From contig NZ_SIHX01000016.1 of the NCBI RefSeq assembly GCF_004320525.1, forward strand, positions 1 through 61,039: a stretch of 61,039 bases of DNA. The letters run 5' to 3'. This document shows, piece after piece, positions 28,025 to 37,301 of the stretch. Position 1 is the stretch's first letter, and each line of letters opens with the position of its first letter. Source of the stretch: Arthrobacter sp. S39. GTDB lineage: Bacteria > Actinomycetota > Actinomycetes > Actinomycetales > Micrococcaceae. The notes beneath the pieces are model-generated. The model searched no databases and was not told the origin of the DNA. It saw only the letters and a program-made list of their open reading frames with translations. The translations under genes were made by a program, and so were the position numbers.

Positions 28025-29497
28025 GCCGGTGGCCTGCGTGAAACCGGGACCTGTGTAGCTCCGCCCGACGACGCCCGCCCCGGGAAATCCCGGCCTCCCG
28101 TCAGGCGGTGCTCCCGCCGCGTCCGGGCCGCTGCCCAGCAGGCTCCGGGTGAGGGCTTCGGCGTCGGCCATCAGGTCCTCCACCGCGGCATCGAGGTGCG
28201 CGTCGGACACCGGTGCATCTTCCAGCGCAGCGGCGACCACAGCCCGGCGGACCAGTTCACGGGCGAAGGAAGCAGTGGTGCCTTCGGTCCGTTCCGCGGC
28301 GGCACGCAGCGCCTCGGGTGAAAAATTCACGAGTCGGCCGTACAGCTCGAGCAACCGGATCCGTTCATCGTGTGCGGGGAGCGGGATCTCGACGGCCAGG
28401 TCCACACGGCCAGGGCGCTGGGCCAGGGCCCGCTCCAGCATGTCCGGCCGGTTGGTGGTCAGGACAAACGCTACGTCGGCGTCGTTGTCGAGGCCGTCCA
28501 TGGCGTCCAGCACCTCAAACAGCAGCGGCTGCGGACCATGCCCGAAGCTCCGGTCCTCGGCGATCAGGTCGCAGTCCTCCAGCACCACAATGGACGGCTG
28601 CAGCGCCCGGGCCATGCGTGCCGCGTCAGAGATTCTCGCGAGCGAACCGCCCGAGAGGAGGATCGCCGTCGAACCTTCACTCTTGCTCAGCAGGTGACGC
28701 ACGGTGTGTGTCTTGCCCGTTCCGGGCCGGCCGTAGAGCAGGATGCCGCGCTTGAGGTGCTGTCCGTGGTCCTTGAGCGAGGTGCGGTGGGTGGCGATCC
28801 CCACGGTGTGGTCGGCCACCTTCTGCAGCAGTCCGGCTGGCAGGATGACGTCCGACGCCGGCAGGCTGGGCCGGTGGTGGAAGGTCACCCCTGCGGTGCT
28901 GGGTCCGTATTCGGACATCACGAGGGAGATGACCTGGCCCTTGAGGACGCTGTTACTGTCCATCCGGTGCCGGAACTCCGCCAGGAACCCGGTTGCGGTA
29001 TCCCGTCCGGCGGCGAGGACTTCCAGGGAAGCGGCCTGGCGCCCGGACCTCGGATCAGCATCACGCTGCAATACCGCAAGCGGGTTGCCGGCGAAGCTGA
29101 AAAGCCAGAGGCCCAGCGCCACAGCCTGGCGGTGGGTGTCCGGTCCCACCGCCAGGTTGGCATAGTCGGGCTGGGCGAGCGGAAACTGCGGAAAGAGCTG
29201 AGACTGCTGGACCATGTCGCTCAGCGACTGGTGGTGCCGCTGGCCGCCGCCGCCGATGCCCACCAGCCGGCCGGCAGGGTCCTGCCCAACGAGCTCCGCC
29301 ATCACAATGTCGGCGTCGACAAAACGGTGCGGCGGGATGTTCTCCACCACAACGGAAAGTTCCGCGGCCGGCACGCCAAGATGCTCAGTCAGTGCTTGAA
29401 GCAGTTGTTGACCGGCCTGCTGCCGGTGGTTTCCGGACTGCGCAAGCTGGACCAGCGCAGCAAAATCATCGATGAACTTCCCCAGTTTTTCATCCAT
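28016..29497 (-). CDS. AAA family ATPase
   Basis: 493 residues. Residues 1-230 are an unrecognised N-terminal region, Gln- and Gly-rich around 60-105. The AAA core lies at about 245-420: Walker A GRPGTGKTHT, Walker B PSIVVLEDCDLI, sensor-1 VLTTNRPD, arginine-finger-like AQRPGRVDLAVEIPLP. The C-terminal lid follows (RIRLLELYGRLVNFSPEALRAAAERTEG). Similar to FtsH/CDC48-type unfoldase cores but with no protease domain. Function unknown; it could remodel an aggregate or complex. Convergent with the hypothetical gene of the heat-shock group. Confidence 0.8.
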   Translation of the reverse strand: MDEKLGKFIDDFAALVQLAQSGNHRQQAGQQLLQALTEHLGVPAAELSVVVENIPPHRFVDADIVMAELVGQDPAGRLVGIGGGGQRHHQSLSDMVQQSQLFPQFPLAQPDYANLAVGPDTHRQAVALGLWLFSFAGNPLAVLQRDADPRSGRQAASLEVLAAGRDTATGFLAEFRHRMDSNSVLKGQVISLVMSEYGPSTAGVTFHHRPSLPASDVILPAGLLQKVADHTVGIATHRTSLKDHGQHLKRGILLYGRPGTGKTHTVRHLLSKSEGSTAILLSGGSLARISDAARMARALQPSIVVLEDCDLIAEDRSFGHGPQPLLFEVLDAMDGLDNDADVAFVLTTNRPDMLERALAQRPGRVDLAVEIPLPAHDERIRLLELYGRLVNFSPEALRAAAERTEGTTASFARELVRRAVVAAALEDAPVSDAHLDAAVEDLMADAEALTRSLLGSGPDAAGAPPDGRPGFPGAGVVGRSYTGPGFTQATGSL

Positions 29498-29604
29498 CCC
29501 CAGACCCTAGCAGGAGGCCCCGGATTGCTACTCGTCAGCCGCCCGGCCGTGTGCCATTCTGAGGGGTACAGTTTCCGATCCCAGCTAAGGAAGTTGGCAC
29601 TACC

Positions 29605-31149
29605 GTGCATATCACCGCCAAGGACTTGGCAGCGCTCATCCCGTCCGGATTCACCCTGGGCGTGGCCACCGCGGCCTTCCAGATCGAGGGTGCGTTGGAG
29701 GAAGATGGCCGCGGCCCGGCAGGATGGGATGTTTTCGCGTCCAAACCGGGAGCCATTGTTGAGGACCACAGCCCGGCCATCGCCTGCGACCACTACCACC
29801 GGATGCCCGACGACGTCGCCCTGATGAAGCAATTGGGCGTGGACTCCTACCGCTTCTCCCTCGCCTGGCCGCGGATCCAGCCCACCGGCAGCGGAACCGT
29901 GAACCGTGCGGGACTGGATTTCTACGACCGTCTCATCGATGAATTGCTGGCCAACGGGATTTCGCCCATGGCCACCCTCTACCACTGGGATACCCCGAAA
30001 GCGCTGGACGACGCCGGCGGCTGGATGAACCGCGACACCGCGTACCGGCTCGGGGAGTTCGCCGCGATCGCCGCGGAAGCCTTCGGCGACAGGGTGGCGC
30101 GCTGGGCCACCATCAACGAGCCTGCCACGGTCACCACCAATGGCTACACCCTGGGGCTGCATTCGCCCGGTGAGTCCCTCATGCTCGGTGCTTTCCCCAC
30201 CGTGCACCACCAGCTGCTGGGCCACGGCCTCGCTGTGCAGGCTTTGCGGGCCGCCGGCGTTCCCGGCGAGATCGGCATGACCAACGTCTACTCACCGATG
30301 GTCCCCAACTCCATCAACCCGCTGGACAAGATCAGCGCCGGCCTGATGGACCTTGCCCAGAACCGGCTGTACGCGGACCCGGTCCTGCTGGGCAAGTACC
30401 CGGACCTCATCCGCGCCGCGAAGATCTTCAGCTCCTTCGACCACCCGGAAGAGGACATGGAGATCATTTCCCAGCCGCTGGATTACTACGGGCTGAATTA
30501 CTACATGCCCACCAAGGTGGCCGTCGGTCCGGGGAAGGGTGCGGTTCCGGAGAGCATGGCGGAGGCCATGGGCAGCGACCTCAGCGCGATGGGCAACGGC
30601 GGCACCCCCTTCCACGTCGAGCCCTGGCCCGAAGCGGACGTCACCGCCTACGGCTGGCCCGTCAAGTCCGAATACATGGGTGTCGCGCTGAAGGAAATGG
30701 CGGAGCGCTACCCGAACCTGCCGCCCGTGATCATCACCGAGGGCGGGGCGAGCTTCGAAGACATCATCGTCCGCGACAAGTCCACCAACACGACGTTCAT
30801 CCCGGACGAACGTCGCCTGAAATACCTCTCGGACCACCTGGAGGCGGCGCTCAAAGCCACAGCCCCGGGCGGGGAGGCCGAATCAGTGGACCTGCGCGGC
30901 TACTACGTCTGGTCGCTGATGGACAACTTCGAGTGGTCCGCAGGCTACAACCAGCCGTTCGGCCTGCTCCACGTGGACTTCGAGACCCTTGAACGCACGC
31001 CCAAGGCGTCCTACTTCTGGTTCCAGGAACTCCTCGAGGAACGGAACCTGGTGGCTGCGGCCGGGACCGTCGTAGCGAAGGCTGCCGGACCGGAACCGGC
31101 CGTGACGGAGGAGAACGACGACGTGTCCACCCTGGGTGCCACCGCGTAA
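29605..31149 (+). CDS. GH1 family beta-glucosidase
   Basis: 514 residues, GTG start after a TAAGGAAG stretch. TIM-barrel motifs: TLGVATAAFQIEGALEEDGRGPAGWDVF, SYRFSLAWPRIQPTG, WATINEPATV (acid/base Glu in NEP) and VIITEGGASFED (nucleophile Glu). Family 1 normally has TENG; here the Asn is Gly. The end has YYVWSLMDNFEWSAGYNQPFGLLHVD. No signal peptide, so cytoplasmic, hydrolysing beta-glucosides taken up by transporters. The last 40 residues are an Ala-rich tail. Confidence 0.9.
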   Translation: MHITAKDLAALIPSGFTLGVATAAFQIEGALEEDGRGPAGWDVFASKPGAIVEDHSPAIACDHYHRMPDDVALMKQLGVDSYRFSLAWPRIQPTGSGTVNRAGLDFYDRLIDELLANGISPMATLYHWDTPKALDDAGGWMNRDTAYRLGEFAAIAAEAFGDRVARWATINEPATVTTNGYTLGLHSPGESLMLGAFPTVHHQLLGHGLAVQALRAAGVPGEIGMTNVYSPMVPNSINPLDKISAGLMDLAQNRLYADPVLLGKYPDLIRAAKIFSSFDHPEEDMEIISQPLDYYGLNYYMPTKVAVGPGKGAVPESMAEAMGSDLSAMGNGGTPFHVEPWPEADVTAYGWPVKSEYMGVALKEMAERYPNLPPVIITEGGASFEDIIVRDKSTNTTFIPDERRLKYLSDHLEAALKATAPGGEAESVDLRGYYVWSLMDNFEWSAGYNQPFGLLHVDFETLERTPKASYFWFQELLEERNLVAAAGTVVAKAAGPEPAVTEENDDVSTLGATA

Positions 31150-31190
31150 GGACGGCGGGACCAGAGTCCGGCGAGCTGGAGTCCGGTGGG

Positions 31191-32249
31191 CTAGAGGAGG
31201 TCCAGGGACTTGAGCTGCTTGGCCATCCCGGCGCCGTCAGTGGAGTAGATCCACGGGACTGCCGACGCGCTGTGATCCCCGTCTTCGGAGTGCCCGCCCG
31301 CAAACACGGCCTCGCTGACGGAAAGCTGCCGGATGGCAATGGCGGCAACCTTATCCGCGTGCTCCTGGGCGAAGCCTGAGTAGATCTGTTCGTCGTGCTG
31401 GCCGTTGTCGCCGATCAGGAGCCAGCGCATGTCCGGGAACTCCTTAGCGAGGCGTTCGAGGTTGCGGTGCTTATGCTCCTGCCCGCTGCGGAACCACCTG
31501 TCCTGGGTCAGTCCCCAGTCGGTGAGCAGCAGGGCGCCGGCGGGGTACATGTTGCGGCCCAGGAAACGCGCCAGCGTGGGTGCTGCATTCCACGGCCCGG
31601 TGGACAGATAGATCACGGGTGCTTCCGGATGCTCGACGGTGAGCCTGTCCATCAGGACCGCCATCCCGGGTGTGGCCATCCGGGCCCTCTCGCTGAGGAC
31701 AAACGTGTTCCACAACGCGAGGAACGGGCGGGGCAGGGCCGTGACCATCACGGTGTCGTCAATATCGGACACGATGCCGAAGGTGGTGTCCGGTGCGATC
31801 ACCTGGATCAGCGCCTCCACCGGCTCTGTCCCTTCGGCGCGCAGGACGGCAGTGTGCCAGCCGGGGGACAGCCGGATGTCCACCACGGTGTCGATCAGGC
31901 CGCCGCGGTCTGCCTTCACCGTGGTCACGACGTCTCCGATGGTGACTTCCACGTTGGTGAACTGCACGGGGACGCTGGTAAAAGCCCGCCAGCCGCGGAC
32001 GTTCTGCGTACCGTTGCGGGCAGCATGTTCGGCACGGCTGCCGGGTGCCGGCTCCTTGGCAAGCAGCACGCGGCCCAGAACCCGCACCCACTCAGTGGAT
32101 CCGTAACCCTGGTACGCGATGGTTTTCGGCACGAAGTTCCAGCGTTTTGCCAGCTGCAGGCGGACACCGTTAACGCCGTCGGAGAGCCGGTGAGCCAGCC
32201 GGAATGCGCGGTTGCCGGCCAATGAAGTTTTCTGCGGGGCCCTGTCCAT
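31191..32249 (-). CDS. App1 family phosphatase (DUF2183)
   Basis: 352 residues. The catalytic App1 domain is at about 180-330: FGIVSDIDDTVMVTALPRP (DxDxT nucleophile motif), PVIYLSTGPWNAAPTLARFLGRN and WLLIGDNGQHDEQIYSGFAQE. The yeast App1 relative is a phosphatidate phosphatase; bacterial homologues act on unknown phosphates. The N-terminal 150 residues are a beta domain, typical in this family. No signal peptide. Convergent with the GH1 gene with a 41-bp gap. Confidence 0.85.
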   Translation of the reverse strand: MDRAPQKTSLAGNRAFRLAHRLSDGVNGVRLQLAKRWNFVPKTIAYQGYGSTEWVRVLGRVLLAKEPAPGSRAEHAARNGTQNVRGWRAFTSVPVQFTNVEVTIGDVVTTVKADRGGLIDTVVDIRLSPGWHTAVLRAEGTEPVEALIQVIAPDTTFGIVSDIDDTVMVTALPRPFLALWNTFVLSERARMATPGMAVLMDRLTVEHPEAPVIYLSTGPWNAAPTLARFLGRNMYPAGALLLTDWGLTQDRWFRSGQEHKHRNLERLAKEFPDMRWLLIGDNGQHDEQIYSGFAQEHADKVAAIAIRQLSVSEAVFAGGHSEDGDHSASAVPWIYSTDGAGMAKQLKSLDLL

Positions 32250-32294
32250 GCCTCCACTCTGCCACAGGCGCTGCGGCGAACGCCCAGCGTGACT

Positions 32295-33026
32295 TCAGCC
32301 GGCGCCCAGGATCCAGCGCAGCGTGTCGGCATTCCGCACGGCATTCCCGCCGCCGTCGTTATTGAAGTATACAAACACGTCCCGCCCGCCGGCCGCCCAT
32401 TCCCGGATGCGGTCAGCCCACCAGCCCAGGTCCGCGTCGGAATAGGAGCCGCCGTAGAGGTGCTGGTGGTCCGGGCCGTGCAGCCTGACGTACACAAAGG
32501 GCGCCGTGGCGCGGAGGATGCACGGCAGGTTGGCGCCGCTCATGATGCAGTACGCGGCCCCGTGCCGCTCCAGAAGCCCGTATACGTCCGGGTGGTCCCA
32601 GCTGGGGTGCCGGACCTCCACGGCCACGCGGATCCAGCGCGGTACTTTGGCGAGGAAGTATTCCAGCCGGGCGTCATCCCTGGCCTGCTGCGGCGGGAGC
32701 TGGACCAGCAGCACCGCCCGTTTATCGCCGAGTTCATGCCAGCACCGGGAGATCCGTTCCAGCCAGACCTCCGGCGCATACAGTTTTTTGCCGTGCGTCA
32801 GCCCGCGCGGGGCCTTGACCGACATGGCGAAGCCGTCGGGAAGCCGCCGCCGCCAGCTGGCGAAGGAGGTGTCCCTGGGCCAGCGGTAGAAACTCGCGTT
32901 GAGTTCCACCGTGCCGAACCGGGAGACATACTGCTGAAGCCTGTCCCGAACGGGCAGCCCCGGCGGGTACAGTACGTTATCCCAATGGTCATAGCTCCAG
33001 CCTGACGTTCCAATGTGGATGGCCAT
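32295..33026 (-). CDS. DUF72 domain-containing protein
   Basis: 243 residues. Starts MAIHIGTSGWSYDHWDNVLYPPGLP, then FGTVELNASFYRWP, LLVQLPPQ, VAVEVRHPSW, PFVYVRLHGPD and VFVYFNNDGGGNAVRNADTL, all DUF72 (YecE-like) motifs of a TIM-barrel fold. Function of the family is unknown. It begins immediately after the GAF-ANTAR stop (1 bp gap), so likely the same transcript. Confidence 0.88.
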   Translation of the reverse strand: MAIHIGTSGWSYDHWDNVLYPPGLPVRDRLQQYVSRFGTVELNASFYRWPRDTSFASWRRRLPDGFAMSVKAPRGLTHGKKLYAPEVWLERISRCWHELGDKRAVLLVQLPPQQARDDARLEYFLAKVPRWIRVAVEVRHPSWDHPDVYGLLERHGAAYCIMSGANLPCILRATAPFVYVRLHGPDHQHLYGGSYSDADLGWWADRIREWAAGGRDVFVYFNNDGGGNAVRNADTLRWILGAG

Positions 33027-33027
33027 G

Positions 33028-33759
33028 TCAGCTGAAGTGTGTCGTCAGCGTGCCGCCGCCGGCGGATTCCACAATTGCGAGAGCAACGTCCCGGAGTTTC
33101 ACGTTCCGCGTGCTGGAAGCGGATTTGATCAGGTTCATGGCCTCGTCCTGGGTGCACCTGTTCTGCCCGATGATGATTCCCACGGCCGTATCGATCACGG
33201 TGCGGGAATCGAGGGCCGCCTTCAGGTTGGCCGCGGTGTCCGAATGCTGGGCCAGCCGCACCGCAAGGCGCATTCCCTTCGAAGCCTGGGACACATAGCT
33301 GAGGGCATGCTCCACGGCGTTGGCGTCGAAAGCGCCAGGACGGTCCGAGTAGAGGTTGATCCCCGCCTTGGCGTCGTCCCCGGAAAGCTCGAAGGGTACG
33401 GCCAGGACCGACCGGATGCCGTGGTTCAGCACCTTGGCAGCATATTCCGGCCACAGGGTTTCTGTCTTGAAGTCCCGGATGTGAACGAGGACGCCTTCCC
33501 TGGCGCATTGGAGGCACGGGCCGTCGCCGTACTCGTACTGGAGCTCATCGAGCAGGAGGGCCCGGTCTCCGCTGCTGGCCACCGTGGCTGCGGTCCGGTG
33601 GCGGAGCAAGGTGATCCCGCACAGGACTTCGCCCCGTGGACCGGAGAGGTTCTCGGCCGAATACGTTGCGAGTTCGTTGAGGAAGTCCTCAACATCCTGG
33701 GTGTCCAGGAGGAGGTCCTGTATCTTCTCGATGACCAGGCTGGTAGATGGCTGTTCCAA
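33028..33759 (-). CDS. GAF and ANTAR domain-containing regulator (paralogue)
   Basis: 243 residues. GAF at about 35-170 (GVLVHIRDFKTETLWPEYAAKVLN, GIRSVLAVPFELSGDDAKAGINLYSDRP). ANTAR at about 180-235 (LDSRTVIDTAVGIIIGQNRC, DEAMNLIKSASSTRNVKLRDVA). Closely similar to the regulator at 14303-15061 over its whole length, indicating recent-looking duplication. Probably an RNA-binding antiterminator. Transcribed ahead of the DUF72 gene. Confidence 0.88.
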   Translation of the reverse strand: MEQPSTSLVIEKIQDLLLDTQDVEDFLNELATYSAENLSGPRGEVLCGITLLRHRTAATVASSGDRALLLDELQYEYGDGPCLQCAREGVLVHIRDFKTETLWPEYAAKVLNHGIRSVLAVPFELSGDDAKAGINLYSDRPGAFDANAVEHALSYVSQASKGMRLAVRLAQHSDTAANLKAALDSRTVIDTAVGIIIGQNRCTQDEAMNLIKSASSTRNVKLRDVALAIVESAGGGTLTTHFS

Positions 33760-33907
33760 GGGTGCCTCCGGTGCTGCGGGCCGGAACCGGGGAATCTGGC
33801 CTGCTGGCGGCCACCACCGATGGCCACAGGCAGCTGCATTACCCTGATTTCAGGCTACACCCCGTGATCCTCCGGCCGGCCGGGCACGCGTGTGGCAGGG
33901 TAGGGAA

Positions 33908-35716
33908 ATGGCGCGAATTGAGGATTATGCGGTAGTCGGCGACCTCCACACCGGGGCCCTGGTGAGTACGGCCGGATCCATCGACTGGCTGTGCCTGCCG
34001 CGGTTTGACTCGCCGGCCTGCTTCAACGCACTGCTGGACACTCCGGATGCGGGCAGGTGGCTGTTGGCTCCTGAGGCCGGCGGGACCTGCACCCGGCGCA
34101 GCTACCGCGACGGGACCCTCATCCTGGAGACGGAGTGGGAAACGCCGGACGGGACGGTGCGCGTCATTGACTTCATGCCGCCGCGCGACGAGGTGGCAGA
34201 CATCGTGCGCATCGTGGAGGGCGTCAGTGGAAGCGTCAGGATGCACGGCGAGCTGGCGCTGCGCTTCGATTACGGCCATATTGTCCCCTGGGTCCGGAAG
34301 GACAAGCACGGCATCCATGCGATTGCGGGTCCGGACGCCGTCTATTTCGTGACCGGGGCGCCGCTGCACGGCCAAAACCTGCACACCGTCAGCGACTTCA
34401 CGGTCAGCGCAGGCGAGCGGATCCCGTTTGTGCTGACGTGGGCCCCGAGCCACGTGCGGCGGCCCACCACGGTCGACGCCGAGGAAGTGCTGGGTACCAC
34501 GGCGGCCTTCTGGCGGGGCTGGACTTCCCAGTGCACGGTGACCGGGAAGTACCGGGACGCTGTGGTGCGCTCGCTGGTGACCCTCAAAGCCCTGACCTAC
34601 GCGCCCACCGGAGGCATCGTCGCCGCGGTCACCACCTCGCTGCCGGAACAGCTTGGCGGCCCCCGCAACTGGGACTACCGCTACTGCTGGCTGCGGGACG
34701 CCACCATGACGCTGCAGGCACTGTTGGCCGCAGGCTACACAGCGGAGGCCGCAGCCTGGCGGGACTGGCTGCTACGGGCTGTTGCCGGCGACCCCGCGGA
34801 CCTGCAGATCATGTACGGAATCCACGGCGAGCGCAGGCTTCCGGAAATGGAACTGCCCTGGCTCTCCGGCTATGAAGGCTCCAGCCCGGTGCGGATCGGC
34901 AACGGCGCGGCGGAGCAGTTCCAGCTGGACGTGTGGGGCGAGGTGCTGGACTGCCTGTCCCTGACCCGGAATTCCCTGCTCAAACACACCGACGAGGCCT
35001 GGGATGTCCAGATTGCCCTCATGCAGCACCTCGAAACCATCTGGGATCAGCCGGACAACGGGCTTTGGGAGATGCGCGGACCGCGGCGCCACTTCACGCA
35101 TTCGAAAGTCATGGCCTGGGTGGCCGCTGACCGGATGGTGAAAGGCGTCCGTGAGTCCGGCCTGCCTGGTCCGGCGGAGCGCTGGGAGGCGCTCCGGGAC
35201 ACCATCCACCAGGACGTGATGGCCAACGGCTTCGACCCGGAGCGCAACACGTTTGTGCAGTCCTACGGCCGGCCCGAACTCGATGCCAGCCTCCTGCTCA
35301 TCCCGCGTGTGGGGTTCCTGCCACCCGACGATCCGCGGGTGGTGGGGACCATCGACGCGATCCTGGACGAACTGACCGACGACGGGTTTGTGCTCCGGTA
35401 CCGCCCGGCCGAAAGCGACGACGGACTTCCCGGGGATGAGGGGGTGTTCCTGGCGTGTTCGTTCTGGATGGTGGAGGCGCTCCTGGGTGCGGGCCGCCGT
35501 CGGGAAGCCACCGAGCTGTTCGAGCGGCTCCTGGAACTGCGGAACGACGTGGGCCTGTTGAGTGAGGAATGGGCCGTCAGGGCGGGGCGCCAGCTGGGCA
35601 ATACACCCCAGGCATTCAGCCACTTCGGGCTTGTGACTAGCGCATTGGAGCTGCATCAGGATACGGTTCGCCGGAGTGATGCGCCCATTCCGTCCGAGAC
35701 GGAGAATGTGTCGTGA
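33908..35716 (+). CDS. Glycoside hydrolase family 15 protein (trehalase/glucoamylase-like)
   Basis: 602 residues from ATG 33908. Trehalase-like N-domain: MARIEDYAVVGDLHTGALVSTAGSIDWLCLPRFDSPACFNALL. Catalytic (alpha/alpha)6 barrel: GGPRNWDYRYCWLRDATMTLQAL (first acid), LPEMELPWLSGYEGSSPVRIGN, GLWEMRGPRRHFTHSKVMAWVAADR, and GVFLACSFWMVEALLGAGR; LLSEEWAVRAGRQLGNTPQAFSH near the end carries the second acidic residue. Actinobacterial relatives include trehalases. No signal peptide, so cytoplasmic. Confidence 0.9.
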   Translation: MARIEDYAVVGDLHTGALVSTAGSIDWLCLPRFDSPACFNALLDTPDAGRWLLAPEAGGTCTRRSYRDGTLILETEWETPDGTVRVIDFMPPRDEVADIVRIVEGVSGSVRMHGELALRFDYGHIVPWVRKDKHGIHAIAGPDAVYFVTGAPLHGQNLHTVSDFTVSAGERIPFVLTWAPSHVRRPTTVDAEEVLGTTAAFWRGWTSQCTVTGKYRDAVVRSLVTLKALTYAPTGGIVAAVTTSLPEQLGGPRNWDYRYCWLRDATMTLQALLAAGYTAEAAAWRDWLLRAVAGDPADLQIMYGIHGERRLPEMELPWLSGYEGSSPVRIGNGAAEQFQLDVWGEVLDCLSLTRNSLLKHTDEAWDVQIALMQHLETIWDQPDNGLWEMRGPRRHFTHSKVMAWVAADRMVKGVRESGLPGPAERWEALRDTIHQDVMANGFDPERNTFVQSYGRPELDASLLLIPRVGFLPPDDPRVVGTIDAILDELTDDGFVLRYRPAESDDGLPGDEGVFLACSFWMVEALLGAGRRREATELFERLLELRNDVGLLSEEWAVRAGRQLGNTPQAFSHFGLVTSALELHQDTVRRSDAPIPSETENVS

Positions 35717-35760
35717 CTGCTTGCAATTGGGGGATTGCAGCACTTTTCCCCAACAGAACC

Positions 35761-35776
35761 AGTAAGTATACTTACT
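35761..35776. promoter_or_regulatory. Perfect 16-bp palindrome upstream of the YegP-like gene
   Basis: AGTAAGTATACTTACT is an exact self-complementary sequence, 56 bp before the start codon at 35833. It looks like an operator for a dimeric regulator. The TF is not identified. Confidence 0.6.
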
Positions 35777-35832
35777 AACACTTCGCGGCGTGCTCCCAGC
35801 ACAGCGCAGTGACTGACGGAGGAGTGATTCGA

Positions 35833-36126
35833 ATGGCCGGTTATTTTGAACTGGTGGATGCAGCTGACGGTGGCTACAGGGTCAGGATGATGGATGGGGC
35901 CGGGGACCTGATGGCGATTTCGGTGACCTTTCCCACCAAGCGCGCCGCGGTGGCCGGCGTGGCCATGGCACGCGAAATTGCCGGGACTGGGCTGATCCGC
36001 GACCGCAGCCGAGACGGCGCCGGGTCGGTCATCCGTGAACGGGTCCGGCCGGTGGTGTCCGCCAAGGAGGGGGCCGCGCCACGGCTCAACAGGGTTTCGG
36101 GGACCACGCGGGCCGCAGCCGGCTGA
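35833..36126 (+). CDS. YegP-like (UPF0339, DUF1508) small protein
   Basis: 97 residues from the ATG at 35833, preceded by GGAGGAG. MAGYFELVDAADGGYRVRMMDGAGDLMAISVTFPTKRAAVAGVAMAREIA is a single DUF1508 repeat. Function of the family is unknown; the E. coli YegP is a small stress-linked protein. The C-terminal 40 residues are Arg-rich and disordered-looking. Its TGA overlaps the next gene's ATG. Confidence 0.75.
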   Translation: MAGYFELVDAADGGYRVRMMDGAGDLMAISVTFPTKRAAVAGVAMAREIAGTGLIRDRSRDGAGSVIRERVRPVVSAKEGAAPRLNRVSGTTRAAAG

Positions 36127-36851
36127 TGGACCCCCAGCACCTTCGCCCGGCGGGAGCGGCGGAACGACGCCGGGGCGTCCTGTTTGACGTGGACGGAACC
36201 CTGGTGGATTCGTCCTATCTCCATACGCTGGCCTGGTGGCAGGCATTCCGGCAGCAGGGCCACGACGTGCCGATGGCCTCCATCCACCACTGCGTGGGCA
36301 TGGGCGGCGACCGGCTGGTTGACAGCCTCCTTCCGCAGGGCAGGGACAGGAACGCCGACGCCGAGATCCTGGCCAGCCACGCCGCCCTTTTTGCGTCCAG
36401 TTGGGCCGTCCTTCGCCCCTTTGACGGCGCGAGGGACCTCCTGGCGCAATGCCACTTCGGAGGACTGGCGGTTGCCCTGGCGTCGTCCGCCCGGACGCAG
36501 GACCTGCTGGCAACCCGGCGGGCCCTCGGCTCCGACGCCCACATCCATGCAGCCACCAGTGCCAACGACGCGAAGGCCAGCAAGCCGGCCCCGGACATCC
36601 TGGTGGCCGCGCTGGAGGCTGTTGGCGTCCAGCCTTCCGATGCCGTCTACGTCGGCGATGCTGTCTGGGACATGCAGGCCGCAGCCGCAATCGGTATGCC
36701 CGCCATAGGACTCACCTGCGGCGGAACAACTGCTGCTGAACTCAGGGACGCCGGCGCCGCCGAGGTCTACTCGGGTCCGCGTGACCTCCTGGACAATCTC
36801 CAGTCAAGCGCCATCGGAAGGCTGCTTACGGCGTCCTCCGCCGGGGGTTAA
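36126..36851 (+). CDS. HAD family hydrolase (phosphoglycolate phosphatase-like)
   Basis: 241 residues. RRGVLFDVDGTLVDSSYLHTLAWW (motif I, DxDxT), LAVALASSARTQDL (motif II), SKPAPDILVAALEAVGVQPSDAVYVGDAVWDMQAAAAIGMPAIGL (motifs III and IV), with an alpha-helical cap between. Dephosphorylates small sugar phosphates or related metabolites; the substrate is not evident. Coupled to the upstream YegP-like gene by a 1-base overlap (TGATG). Confidence 0.9.
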   Translation: MDPQHLRPAGAAERRRGVLFDVDGTLVDSSYLHTLAWWQAFRQQGHDVPMASIHHCVGMGGDRLVDSLLPQGRDRNADAEILASHAALFASSWAVLRPFDGARDLLAQCHFGGLAVALASSARTQDLLATRRALGSDAHIHAATSANDAKASKPAPDILVAALEAVGVQPSDAVYVGDAVWDMQAAAAIGMPAIGLTCGGTTAAELRDAGAAEVYSGPRDLLDNLQSSAIGRLLTASSAGG

Positions 36852-36876
36852 CCCACCGGCGCGCCCCCGGCCTGCT

Positions 36877-37236
36877 TCAGGACCGGGCCACGTCCACCAC
36901 GCAGAACCGGTTTCCGTCCGGGTCCGCGAGCACGATGAAATCAGGATCGTCCGGATACAGGTCCCAGTCCACGCGCGAGGCGCCCAGGTCCAGCAATCGG
37001 GCCACCTCGGCGTTCTGGTCGTCGGCGTAGAGGTCCAGGTGGATCCGCGGGTGCTCCTGGACTGGCGTCTCGCTGAGCATCAGGGCGAGCCTGGCCCCGT
37101 TGCCGCCATGCGGGACGAGGACCACCCAGGTGTCGTCGCCCTCCTCGCGCGGGACGTAGCCCAGCGCGTCGCACCAGAACGCGGTGGAACGGGTAACGTC
37201 CTCCACTCCGAGGACAGTGGTTCCGATAGTCAGCAT
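36877..37236 (-). CDS. VOC family protein
   Basis: 119 residues, one glyoxalase/bleomycin-resistance (VOC) fold: LGVEDVTRSTAFWCDALGYVP, WVVLVPHGGNGARLALML, HPRIHLDLYADDQNAEVARLLDLGASRVDW, FIVLADPDGNRFCVVD. Such proteins isomerise or bind small compounds via a metal site; substrate unknown. Confidence 0.88.
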   Translation of the reverse strand: MLTIGTTVLGVEDVTRSTAFWCDALGYVPREEGDDTWVVLVPHGGNGARLALMLSETPVQEHPRIHLDLYADDQNAEVARLLDLGASRVDWDLYPDDPDFIVLADPDGNRFCVVDVARS

Positions 37237-37301
37237 GTTTGTATGCTTCCCCCATCAGGACAGGCAGGCAAGCCCCGGCGGTTGTCCGGGCCCGGCCGAA
37301 C

